Assembly: GCA_947166015.1 (NCBI GenBank)
Contig: CAMVCQ010000001.1
Location: 18,997-82,996 of the forward strand
Reading direction: 5' to 3'
Source: an uncultured Lachnospiraceae bacterium
GTDB lineage: Bacteria; Bacillota; Clostridia; Lachnospirales; Lachnospiraceae
DNA: 64,000 nt
Positions 52,082 to 61,600 of the stretch are shown in pieces; positions within the stretch are counted from its first letter, which is position 1; each line of letters starts with the position of its first letter. Position numbers and translations under genes: made by a program. The notes below the pieces were generated by a model. It was not told where the DNA came from, did not search any database, and worked only from the letters and a program-made list of their open reading frames with translations.

Positions 52082-53326
52082 TCAATGTCTCCAAGGGTGT
52101 CTTCGTCTGAAACAACACACTCTGATTTTAAAGTCAATTCTTGTTTTCTTTTTTTCAGTTACTATCCTTAATTTATCTCTGTCCGCACGGCAGGAAAGAA
52201 AACGTGATACCACATCATCATCTGGGAGTCCGTGTGATTTTTTTATCCCAGAAAGAATTACATAAACGATATCAGCATCCAAGATTATTTCTTCATTAAA
52301 ACTTTTTCGAGAACCATGGTGAGGAATTTGAATGCATCCAATATATGGAAAATATCTGAAATACCTATCTATAATCTTGCTCATATTGTGTTTTAAATCG
52401 TAATCACCTAAATACAAACATCCTGGCTTGTCAAATATAACCCCTGCATTACACGTACAGCATTCTTCATTTCTACAATAAGAACACATGAATCCATCGC
52501 AAATTCGTTCTTCCATAACAACAAAATCAACACCTTCACAGGTATTTATTGATAAAGCACCTGAATACATTACTAAAGAGTTTACATTCAAATCTCCATC
52601 TACGCTTTCATACACCTTTTTTATTTTTTTAATCATATCAGGATCATCTTTTATACTATCATAATCAATCTCCTCAGATAAAATATCCTCACCAATTGCC
52701 TCTTTATATTCCTCAAAGAATTGTTCGACTCGATCTTTTTCGTATAAATTATAAAAATCGAAACACCAATTAAAACAACCATATAAGCCGCTTTGTCCAA
52801 GTATTTCCTTTGCTAAATTCATGCCCTGACTAGTTTTAAATTGATTACTTTCCAAAGTGTTCTTCTCATCTTCATCATCCGCAGGTACAAGAATAATCTC
52901 AGGAGTATTCCCTTGTTCCGTCACCGAAATTTTGTTATCCTCTATAAACTCTTTAATTTCAATCAGTTCATTTGAATCTATGTGTTCATCTAGGTATAAT
53001 CTGAGAATTAAGATTTTTTTATCTGTTGGCTTAAGATATGGTGCATAGATTTTTTTAACCGTACAAACATTTACCAGACGAAATAACATATTTATATGGT
53101 CTCGATGAAAATGAGAAATAAAAAGCGCATCAATAACAGGTTTTTTACCATCTTTTTCGATATTAAACTCGTTCTCTAAAACGCAAATCTTTTCATTTTT
53201 ATTTAATGATTCAGTTCCACAGTCATAAACTATCGTAGCCTGCTCCTCGGGATTATTTTCCCAAACAAACCTCTCAATGCAGAATCCTCCGTGTCCAACC
53301 GGCACAAAACTTCTTGTTATTTCCAC
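52082..53326 (-). CDS. MBL-fold (ComEC/Rec2-like) metallo-hydrolase with internal cysteine cluster
   Basis: SHFHRDHINML metal motif, GDYD, IPHHGSRKSF; likely GTG start at 53326 behind AAAGAGGTG (track start 53377). Confidence 0.8.
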   Translation of the reverse strand: MEITRSFVPVGHGGFCIERFVWENNPEEQATIVYDCGTESLNKNEKICVLENEFNIEKDGKKPVIDALFISHFHRDHINMLFRLVNVCTVKKIYAPYLKPTDKKILILRLYLDEHIDSNELIEIKEFIEDNKISVTEQGNTPEIILVPADDEDEKNTLESNQFKTSQGMNLAKEILGQSGLYGCFNWCFDFYNLYEKDRVEQFFEEYKEAIGEDILSEEIDYDSIKDDPDMIKKIKKVYESVDGDLNVNSLVMYSGALSINTCEGVDFVVMEERICDGFMCSYCRNEECCTCNAGVIFDKPGCLYLGDYDLKHNMSKIIDRYFRYFPYIGCIQIPHHGSRKSFNEEIILDADIVYVILSGIKKSHGLPDDDVVSRFLSCRADRDKLRIVTEKKKTRIDFKIRVCCFRRRHPWRH

Positions 53327-53376
53327 AAACACACCTCTTTCTTTTATTGAATAATGAATTCTTAAAACAGTTTCCA

Positions 53377-53400
53377 TCCGAAAACGTGTACCTTTTCGGA
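53377..53400. promoter_or_regulatory. 24-bp dyad, copy 1
   Basis: TCCGAAAACGTgtACCTTTTCGGA; 10 of 11 arm pairs match. Confidence 0.6.
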
Positions 53401-53430
53401 TTCTGTGTTTCTTCTATAATTAACATGTAA

Positions 53431-53459
53431 ATTCTAACACCATCTAAGGACAAAGTCAA
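53431..53459 (-). promoter_or_regulatory. Promoter of the MBL gene
   Basis: Minus strand TTGACT-17-TAGAAT. Confidence 0.6.
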
Positions 53460-53527
53460 GAAAAACCTCGAATTTTCAGTGTATTTAAAGCCTTTTTCAT
53501 TCGTTTTTGTTTGAATTGAAATATCTG

Positions 53528-53551
53528 TCCGAAAAGGTACACCTTTTCGGA
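53528..53551. promoter_or_regulatory. 24-bp dyad, copy 2 (perfect 11-bp arms)
   Basis: TCCGAAAAGGT-ac-ACCTTTTCGGA. Confidence 0.6.
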
Positions 53552-53627
53552 TTTTTTCATTTTCAGATAGCTATGACTCCGGTATCACAGTACGAGTTAC
53601 CAGATGCAGAAACACGTCGAGAAAATA

Positions 53628-53653
53628 AAAAGACAAGGTATCCGGATACCTTG
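53628..53653 (-). terminator. Terminator downstream of the nucleotidyltransferase/micro-ORF
   Basis: Minus strand CAAGGTATCCGGATACCTTG palindrome followed by TCTTTTTATTTT. Confidence 0.6.
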
Positions 53654-53676
53654 CCTAACTGTTTGCGAAAAATAGA

Positions 53677-53805
53677 TTATTTTTCGTCAATCTGAGCTTT
53701 CACATACTCACCCATACTCTTTACAAATTCCTTTGCAAATTCAACCTATTTTTTTGTCTTCTCAACAGATATGATATCCTTTGCACTGCCTACATCACGC
53801 GGCAT
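53677..53805 (-). pseudogene. Short ORF interrupted by one in-frame TAG, overlapping the nucleotidyltransferase stop
   Basis: MPRDVGSAKDIISVEKTKK*VEFAKEFVKSMGEYVKAQIDEK; ATG at 53805 lies 11 nt inside the preceding gene. Confidence 0.45.
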
Positions 53806-54157
53806 AAAGCTCAACCCCCTCACTACTTACGTTTTTGTAAAACGGATAAGCACTAACCCACTTGTTGAAGAACTCCTCATTCTGCATCAATGTACTGATT
53901 TCAATAAAATCATTATCATAACTCAAATCGTACCCGATATCAGATAATCCGGAATCAACATCACTAATACTCTCTCTGGGATAATCTACCAGCACCATGA
54001 TGTCAATATCCGAATCAACTCGAAAGTCCCCCCTTGCATATGAACCATAAAGAATAATCTTCTTTATGTGTCCACCGTACTGCTGAATAGTCTTTTCCAC
54101 AAACAAACTGAGGATTCTATCTATAGTATCAGGTATGTTCTTTTTTTTCTCATACAT
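53795..54157 (-). CDS. Nucleotidyltransferase-domain protein (MNT/MntA-like minimal nucleotidyltransferase)
   Basis: KKIILYGSYARGDFRVDSDIDIMVLVD (GSxARGD...SDxDxxV); RBS GGAGAG before the ATG. Confidence 0.85.
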   Translation of the reverse strand: MYEKKKNIPDTIDRILSLFVEKTIQQYGGHIKKIILYGSYARGDFRVDSDIDIMVLVDYPRESISDVDSGLSDIGYDLSYDNDFIEISTLMQNEEFFNKWVSAYPFYKNVSSEGVELYAA

Positions 54158-54278
54158 ACTGATCTCTCCTTTCTCAGCCCTTAATCGTATATGTTTTTAT
54201 ACTTTTTCCCTACACTCGCCCCCATTTTACCGCATCATACTTGCTTCTGCAAGATTTTTTTGATACTTTCACATTTTT

Positions 54279-54929
54279 TTAATTCATTAAAGAGCAAATG
54301 TACTCCGTCGCCTTATCATAAAACGTGCTCTTCGACATCCCACATTTTTCCGCTGCTTGTGTCACAGTTATTTCTTTATTTTTCCACTGCTGACAGACCT
54401 CGTGAAAGTTCTCCGGAAGTGCTTTTGCCGGTCTGCCAAAATGTACTCCCCTTGCCTTCGCAGCAGCGATTCCTTCTGCCTGGCGCTGACGTATATTTGT
54501 ACGCTCGTTTTCCGCTACAAATGATAAAACTCCCAATACTATATCCGATATAAAAGTCCCCAATAAATCCTTACCTATTCTTGTGTCCAGTATTGGCATA
54601 TCCATCACTACAATGTCTGTTTTTTTCTCTTTAGTTATGACACGCCACTGCTCGATTATTTCTTCATAATTTCTACCGAGACGGTCGATACTTTTGATAT
54701 AAAGAACATCATTTTCCATCAAACGTCGGATAAGCCTCTTGTACTGTTGTCGATTGAAATCCTTGCCGGATTGTTTATCAATAAATATGTTTTCTTGGGG
54801 AACTCCCATCTCCTCCATCGCGATCATCTGACGGTCTTCATTTTGTTCACGCGTGCTGACTCGAACATATCCGTACGGTGTTTTTGCATCTTCTTTAAAT
54901 TCAGATTCTATTCTGTATGATTTTGTCAT
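54279..54929 (-). CDS. Serine recombinase (resolvase/invertase family) with C-terminal HTH
   Basis: YGYVRVSTREQNEDRQ, IDKQSGKDFNRQQYKRL, IKSIDRLGRNYEEI, ENERTNIRQRQAEGIAAAKARGVHFGRP, HTH VTQAAEKCGMSKSTFY. Confidence 0.93.
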   Translation of the reverse strand: MTKSYRIESEFKEDAKTPYGYVRVSTREQNEDRQMIAMEEMGVPQENIFIDKQSGKDFNRQQYKRLIRRLMENDVLYIKSIDRLGRNYEEIIEQWRVITKEKKTDIVVMDMPILDTRIGKDLLGTFISDIVLGVLSFVAENERTNIRQRQAEGIAAAKARGVHFGRPAKALPENFHEVCQQWKNKEITVTQAAEKCGMSKSTFYDKATEYICSLMN

Positions 54930-54977
54930 GACTGTCACCTCCAGTCATTATCATATCCCAACTTCAAAAGAAAGCAA

Positions 54978-55006
54978 AAAGCCCTGCTTCCGCAAGGCTT
55001 TTCCTT
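54978..55006 (-). terminator. Hairpin plus T-rich tract in the recombinase leader (terminator or attenuator)
   Basis: Minus strand AAAAGCC-TTGCGGAAGCA-GGGCTTTTT. Confidence 0.5.
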
Positions 55007-55088
55007 CAATTATAGAAAATCAGTACATTCGATTAAACTTATCCAGACTATTCAACAACCGTCTTTGTTTTTCTATTCCGTGATTGCT

Positions 55089-55155
55089 TTTATAGTTTTT
55101 GATTTCTTTTATAGCTGTTTATAGTTTTATGTACCTGTTTATAGTTTTTGTCAAG
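55089..55155 (-). repeat. AAAACTATAAACAG-type direct repeats upstream of the recombinase
   Basis: TTTATAG (plus) at 55089, 55108, 55118, 55138; two copies of AAAACTATAAACAG 20 bp apart. Confidence 0.6.
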
Positions 55156-55206
55156 TGCCGGCATATCAAACTTCACCGCAACCCTTATGAAAAATTACAA
55201 AAAACA

Positions 55207-55237
55207 ACAGGCGAGCTGATTAGACGCCCGCCTGTGT
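55207..55237 (-). terminator. Terminator of the 55281..55913 gene
   Basis: Minus strand ACAGGCG...CGCCTGT followed by TGTTTTTT. Confidence 0.75.
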
Positions 55238-55280
55238 TTGTGGGGTCTGCCTCCCCACTGTCACGCATGTTTGTTGTGCA

Positions 55281-55913
55281 TCAGCAGTAAGAGTTGAACA
55301 GCATCCCGCTGAATAGCGAATGTTCGTATGCCGATCCCACATCACTCTGATGGAGGTGTCCATAGCTATAGACCTTCTGCTCCACATATTCCATCGGATT
55401 CATACTCATCTCATCGCTCTTCTTCTCTAACTCTGACACGAAGTTGACCGGCGGGAAAAGCTCAGACTCTTCCACACCTTCAGGTGCACTCAGAAACCCT
55501 TCCTCATCAATCGTAAAGCCTGCGAGAGACAACTCGTCTGAATACTTACGGACCATATTCCGCAATTCCCCTCCGGGGCGTGACGGTTTCCCGTTGGCTT
55601 TCCCGAAATCATCGCTCTCCTTTAGCAATCGGTTGAAGGTTTCTGCCATCTTCTGCATATTATCCGAAAGATTCTCCCGGTCCCCGGATAACACAGAATC
55701 AGTTGCGTCGCCAAGTTCCATAGACAATTCCTTGACGCTCAGTACATACGCCTGAGTCTTATTGGAAATCCGCACCAAAGTCTGCGGATTGGAATTGTTC
55801 ATGCTTACGATGTTTTTGTATTTAGTTTTCAGTTCCTGACGGTTGTGTAAGCTTCGCTGCGGAGATACCCGCGGCAGGTAACCGCCAAGATATAGATTAT
55901 AAGCTGCTACCAT
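55281..55913 (-). CDS. Hypothetical protein of unknown function (flagellar hook/cap-accessory-like N-terminus is only a guess)
   Basis: Good RBS (GGAGG region) before MVAAYNLYLGGYLPRVSPQRSLHNRQELKTKYKNIVSMNNSNPQTLV; no catalytic motif recognised. Confidence 0.7.
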   Translation of the reverse strand: MVAAYNLYLGGYLPRVSPQRSLHNRQELKTKYKNIVSMNNSNPQTLVRISNKTQAYVLSVKELSMELGDATDSVLSGDRENLSDNMQKMAETFNRLLKESDDFGKANGKPSRPGGELRNMVRKYSDELSLAGFTIDEEGFLSAPEGVEESELFPPVNFVSELEKKSDEMSMNPMEYVEQKVYSYGHLHQSDVGSAYEHSLFSGMLFNSYC

Positions 55914-56137
55914 AACAATCACGCCTTCCTTGGCTCCTCCCGGTGGGCATCCCTGCCTCGGGAGATACATGCTAATATATCAATTATATTCTACCACAAT
56001 AGTAGCATGAATGCAAGTTATTTTTTGAAAAAATGCAAGAATATTGATAATAACAAGAAGCCAATAAAACGATGGCTGCGGAGTACTCCACAGAATTGTT
56101 TTATCGACTTCTTTTATTTGTGTTACTATGAATATGA

Positions 56138-58621
56138 TTACAATTCAACCTTTTTCAGATGCCAAATGTCTCTTACATACTCCTCGATCGTACGGTCAGA
56201 TGAGAATTTACCAACATTTGCCACCTGCGTCATAGCCATTTTTGCCCAACGCTTTTCGTCGCGATATGCTTCCTCAACCTTTTTCTGAGCTTCCTCATAT
56301 GAGCGGAAGTCTTTCAGGATGAAGTACTGATCTGCCGGTGTTCCTCCGTCCGGCTCAAGAAGTGAGTTGTACAGCTCTCTGAAAAGCTCAGGATCCTGAC
56401 GGGAGTATGTTCCGTCGATAAGCTGCGTGAGCACGGCGCGTATATCGGGATCAAGGTTGTATATCTCCTTCGGATCATAGTTTCTGTTGTGCTCGAAATC
56501 GATAACTTCCTGTGATGAAAGTCCAAAAATGAACGCATTTTCCTCGCCGACCTCTTCTACGATCTCAACATTGGCTCCGTCCATGGTTCCAAGTGTAGGC
56601 GCACCGTTTAACATAAATTTCATGTTTCCTGTTCCGGACGCTTCCTTCGATGCCGTAGATATCTGCTCGGATACATCCGCTGCCGCAAAAATAAGCTCAG
56701 CGTTTGAGACTCTGTAGTTCTCGATAAATACAACCTTTATCTTGTTTTTGATATCTGCGTCGTTGTTTACCACATCGGCAACACTGTTTATCAGTTTGAT
56801 GATGGCTTTTGCCCTTCTGTATCCAGCTGACGCTTTTGCTCCGAAGATAAATGTTCTCGGATACATATCAAGTCCAGGATTTTTCTTGAGTACATTGTAA
56901 AGGTGCATTACATGAAGAATGTTCAAAAGCTGCCTTTTGTACTCGTGAAGCCTTTTGACCTGTACATCAAATAAAGATCTCGGGTCAACCTCTATTCCAT
57001 TGTGAACCTTGATGTACTCAGCAAGACGAACCTTGTTCTGGTATTTGATGTTCATAAACTCCTGCTGTGCTTTTTCATCATCAAGGTAAACCGAAAGCTT
57101 TTTCATTGCGGAAAGATCGGTTATCCACTCATCTCCGATCTTGTCTGTAACCCAGGCTGCAAGCTTTGGATTTCCATGAAGCAGGAATCTTCTCTGTGTG
57201 ATACCGTTTGTTTTGTTGTTGAACTTCTCAGGCATCATCTGATAGAAGTCTTTGAGTTCCTGGTTTTTGAGGATCTCTGTATGAAGTGCTGCAACGCCGT
57301 TTACCGAGAATCCCGCTGCGATCGCCATATGGGCCATTTTTACCTGTCCGTCGTATATGATGGCCATTTTTGCGACCTTTTCCATATCTCCGGGGTATTT
57401 GTCCTGTATCTGAAGGATGAACCTTCTGTTGATCTCCTCCGTGATCTGGTAGATTCTCGGAAGAAGACGAGAGTACAGTTCAAGCGGCCATTTTTCAAGC
57501 GCTTCTGACATGATCGTGTGGTTTGTGTATGCACAGCATCTGTTTGTGACATCCCATGCATCATCCCACTCGAGGTTGTACTCATCAAGAAGGATCCTCA
57601 TAAGCTCAGGAATCGTAACAGTCGGATGTGTATCGTTGAGCTGGAAGCAAACCTTGTCCGGAAGCCCTCTGATATCATCGTGTTTTTCCATATATTTAAG
57701 GACAGCTCTCTGAACGCTCGCAGATACAAAGAAATACTGCTGCTTCAGGCGAAGCTCTTTTCCTGCGTAGTGGTTATCATTTGGGTAAAGCACCTCGCAG
57801 ATCGTGCGGGCAAGGTTCTGCTGCTCTACTGCCTTCTGGTACTCGCCCTTGTCAAAGTGGTCGAGGTCAAATGTATCTATAGCCTCTGCATCCCAGATAC
57901 GAAGCGTATTTACGATGCCGTTGCCATATCCGACTACAGGCAGATCGTACGGCACAGCGAGCACCGACTGATAGTCCTCCTGAACAAATTTGTCCCTGCC
58001 TGTTTTCTCATCCTTGCGAACAGCTACATATCCGCCAAAACGAACCTCTGCGCTGTACTCCGGTCTTTTGATCTCAAACGGATTGCGATCTTTGAGCCAA
58101 TCATCCGGTGCCTCGATCTGATATCCGTCTCTGATCTTTTGCTTGAACATTCCGTATTTATATCTGATACCGCAGCCGTACGCCGGATATCCAAGTGTCG
58201 AAAGTGAATCAAGGAAGCAGGCTGCCAAACGACCCAAGCCCCCGTTTCCAAGTGCTGCATCCGGCTCCTCATCCTCTATGGCGTCGAGATCAAGTCCCAT
58301 CTCATCGAGAACCTCTCTCACGAGCTTGTCCTCTTTCAGATTGATAATAATGTTTCCAAGTGCACGCCCCATAAGGAATTCCATGGAAAGATAGTACACT
58401 GTTTTGACATCTCTTTTGTCGTACTCCTTGTGAGTAGCCATCCAGTTGTCAACGACATTGTCTTTCATTGCGTACGCTACTGCCTGGAAAAGCTGTTTGT
58501 TGTCTATCTCATCGTAAGACTTGCGAAAGAGCATTTTTGCATAATACTCTATCTCTCCCCTGAACTTTTCCTTTTCATCCTCGTAGTTGAACACACTCTT
58601 CTTTTTTTCCCTAGTTACCAT
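56138..58621 (-). CDS. glgP: Glycogen/maltodextrin phosphorylase
   Basis: YLSMEFLMGRALGN, DEEPDAALGNGGLGRLAACFLDS, EASGTGNMKFMLNGAPTLGTMDGANVEI (PLP site). Confidence 0.95.
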   Translation of the reverse strand: MVTREKKKSVFNYEDEKEKFRGEIEYYAKMLFRKSYDEIDNKQLFQAVAYAMKDNVVDNWMATHKEYDKRDVKTVYYLSMEFLMGRALGNIIINLKEDKLVREVLDEMGLDLDAIEDEEPDAALGNGGLGRLAACFLDSLSTLGYPAYGCGIRYKYGMFKQKIRDGYQIEAPDDWLKDRNPFEIKRPEYSAEVRFGGYVAVRKDEKTGRDKFVQEDYQSVLAVPYDLPVVGYGNGIVNTLRIWDAEAIDTFDLDHFDKGEYQKAVEQQNLARTICEVLYPNDNHYAGKELRLKQQYFFVSASVQRAVLKYMEKHDDIRGLPDKVCFQLNDTHPTVTIPELMRILLDEYNLEWDDAWDVTNRCCAYTNHTIMSEALEKWPLELYSRLLPRIYQITEEINRRFILQIQDKYPGDMEKVAKMAIIYDGQVKMAHMAIAAGFSVNGVAALHTEILKNQELKDFYQMMPEKFNNKTNGITQRRFLLHGNPKLAAWVTDKIGDEWITDLSAMKKLSVYLDDEKAQQEFMNIKYQNKVRLAEYIKVHNGIEVDPRSLFDVQVKRLHEYKRQLLNILHVMHLYNVLKKNPGLDMYPRTFIFGAKASAGYRRAKAIIKLINSVADVVNNDADIKNKIKVVFIENYRVSNAELIFAAADVSEQISTASKEASGTGNMKFMLNGAPTLGTMDGANVEIVEEVGEENAFIFGLSSQEVIDFEHNRNYDPKEIYNLDPDIRAVLTQLIDGTYSRQDPELFRELYNSLLEPDGGTPADQYFILKDFRSYEEAQKKVEEAYRDEKRWAKMAMTQVANVGKFSSDRTIEEYVRDIWHLKKVEL

Positions 58622-58652
58622 AAAACCGTCCTTTCCGCAGATTGTTCTGCTT

Positions 58653-61600
58653 TTACAGCTTTTCTGTTCCAAGTATAACAGATTCGCCGTTTATTTTCCA
58701 CTCTTTTGTAGTACCACCCTGAGCCCCGTAAACTATCTCATTCGCGAGGACTTCGTTTTTGATGGTCTCTTCATTATCTGTAAAAATCTTACGGATTTTG
58801 TCGTTATCATCCACATATACTCTGATGTGATCCATAACTTCATAATCCGCTTCTTTACGCATTGTCTGGATTTTTGAGATAAGCTCTCTCACAAATCCTT
58901 CCTCTATAAGCTCATCCGAAAGCCTTGTGTCGATCACGACAGTCACGCCTCGATCTGTTTCGCTGACAAAGTCATCCATCTGCTTTGTCTCTATCACAAG
59001 GTCATCTTTTTCGATCAATTCGTCAAGTCCGTCAAGTGTGATCTTTACGGCGCCTTTTTCATTGATCTGAGCCATAGCTTCGTTGCCGTCAAGCTCTGCC
59101 AATATGTCTTTCACCTGGTTTATTTTTCCACCGAAGCGTTTGCCGAGGGTTTTGAAATTCGGCTTGATCAAATAATCCGTAAACTCCGATGTATCGTCGG
59201 TAAACTCGACATTTTTGACATTCAGCTCGTCTGCTATTATGCTGATGTAGTAGTCAGACAATTCTCCCTCGGCATTTACATAGATTTTGCCAATCGGCTG
59301 TCTGTTTTTGATGTTTGCTGTATTTCTGGCTGCTCTACCCAAAACGACAATTTGCAACAACTCGTCCATTTTTGTCTCGAGTTCGGAATCGATCCACTCC
59401 TCTTTGACTTCTGGGAAGTCGCAAAGGTGTATTGACTCAGGTGCGCTGTCATCAACGCCTCTGACAATGTTTTGATATATGCTCTCGGTCATAAACGGTA
59501 TCATAGGTGCCGCTGCCTTTGAGATCGTCACGAGGGCAGTGTAGAGAGTCATATAGGCATTTATCTTGTCCTGCTCCATCCCTTTTGCCCAGAAGCGGTC
59601 ACGACAGCGTCTCACATACCAGTTACTCATCTCATCAACAAACGACTGCAGCGCTTTTGCAGTCTCGGGGATGCAGTAATTGTTCAGCTCCTCGTCGACT
59701 GTTTTCACGGTTGAATTAAGCTTCGACAAGAGCCATTTATCCATTACGGGAAGCGCATCATAATCAAGCTCGTACTTCGTAGGATCAAATCCGTCTATCT
59801 CAGCGTAGAGCACGAAAAATGCATAAGTGTTCCAGAGCGTTCCCATAAACTTCCTCTGTCCTTCTGTCACGGCCTTGCCGTGGAAACGGTTAGGAAGCCA
59901 GGGAGCACTGTTTATGTAAAAATACCATCTGATCGCATCTGCGCCATACTGCGAGAGCGCCTCCATAGGATCAACAGCGTTTCCTTTTGATTTGCTCATT
60001 TTCTGGCCGTTTTCATCCTGGACATGTCCGAGGACGATGACATTTTCATATGGTGCTTTGTCAAAAAGAAGCGTTGACTCGGCAAGAAGTGAATAAAACC
60101 ATCCTCTGGTCTGGTCTACAGCCTCGGATATGAACTGTGCCGGGAACTGTGCTTCAAATAAATCCTTGTTTTCAAAAGGATAATGATGCTGCGCAAAAGG
60201 CATTGCTCCGGAATCAAACCAGCAGTCTATAACCTCAGGTACACGACGCATGGTCTTGCCACATTTCGGGCAGGTACACGTAACCTCATCTATGTACGGA
60301 CGATGAAGCTCAACGCTTGCCGCATCGGGGTTACCTGATTTTTCTGCGAGCTCTGCACGACTTCCTATGGATATCTGCTCACCGCAGCCCTCACACTCCC
60401 AGATATTAAGCGGAGTTCCCCAATACCTGTTTCTGGATACAGCCCAGTCCTGGATATTTTCAAGCCAGTCACCGAACCTTCCCGTACCGATAGACTCAGG
60501 GATCCAGTTTATCGTATTGTTATTTTTGATAAGGTCATCTCTGACCTTGGTCATTTCGATATACCATGACTCCCTCGCATAGTAGATAAGCGGAGTATCG
60601 CATCTCCAGCAGAACGGATAGTCATGCTCAAACTTCGGTGCTCCGAAAAGCAGTCCCGCTGCCTCAAGGTCTTTTAGCACCATTATGTCTGCATCTTTTA
60701 CAAATGTGCCTGCATACGGCGTCTCCTCCGTAAGGCATCCTTTGTCATTGACAAACTGTACAAAAGGAAGGTCATACTTTCTTCCGACTCTCGCATCGTC
60801 CTCACCAAATGCAGGAGCGAGGTGGACGATACCGGTACCGTCTGTCATGGTTACATACGAATCGGCACAGATAAAGTGGCCTTTTTTGTGCTGTTTTTCA
60901 CATACCGGCTTAACAAAGTCAAACAATGGCTCGTATTCCTTGTTTTCAAGGTCTATGCCCGTATATGTCTCCAGTATCTCATAATCCTTGTCTGATGTTG
61001 CACCTTCTTTTTCAGACAACCCTCCAAGCACTGTATCAAGGAGCGGCTGAGCAAGGATATATGTGTATCCATCAGCTGCTTTTACTTTGCAGTAGGTCTC
61101 GTCCGGATTTACGCAAAGTCCGACGTTACTCGGAAGCGTCCAAGGCGTAGTCGTCCACGCAAGGAAATAAGCATCCTCTCCTGTGATCTTGAATCGTACG
61201 ATTGCAGACCTCTCCTTGACGGCTTTGTACCCCTGCGCCACCTCGTGAGACGAAAGAGGCGTACCGCATCTCGGGCAGTAAGGAACTATCTTGAAGCCTT
61301 TGTAGAGAAGGCCTTTGTCCCAGATCTCTTTGAGTGCCCACCATTCAGACTCGATGAAGTCATCATCATAGGTGACATACGGGTTTTCCATGTCCGCCCA
61401 AAATCCAACGACATTGGAAAACTCTTCCCACATTCCTTTGTATTTCCATACTGATTCCTTGCACTTTTCGATGAAAGGATCCAGGCCGTACTTTTCTATC
61501 TGCTCTTTTCCGTCAAGTCCGAGGGCTTTCTCGACCTCAAGCTCAACCGGAAGTCCGTGTGTATCCCAGCCGGCTTTTCTGGGAACTTTGTAGCCTTTCA

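Noticed and set aside
53528-53551. Dyad copy 2 as a Rho-independent terminator (followed by TTTTTT on plus)
   Set aside because: No plus-strand gene upstream to terminate, and a second copy lacks the T tract; an operator is more likely, though not proven.
55089-55155. TTTATAG repeats as a CRISPR array
   Set aside because: Units of about 14 bp with irregular 10-20 bp spacing and no cas genes; not CRISPR. No CRISPR array seen anywhere in the window.
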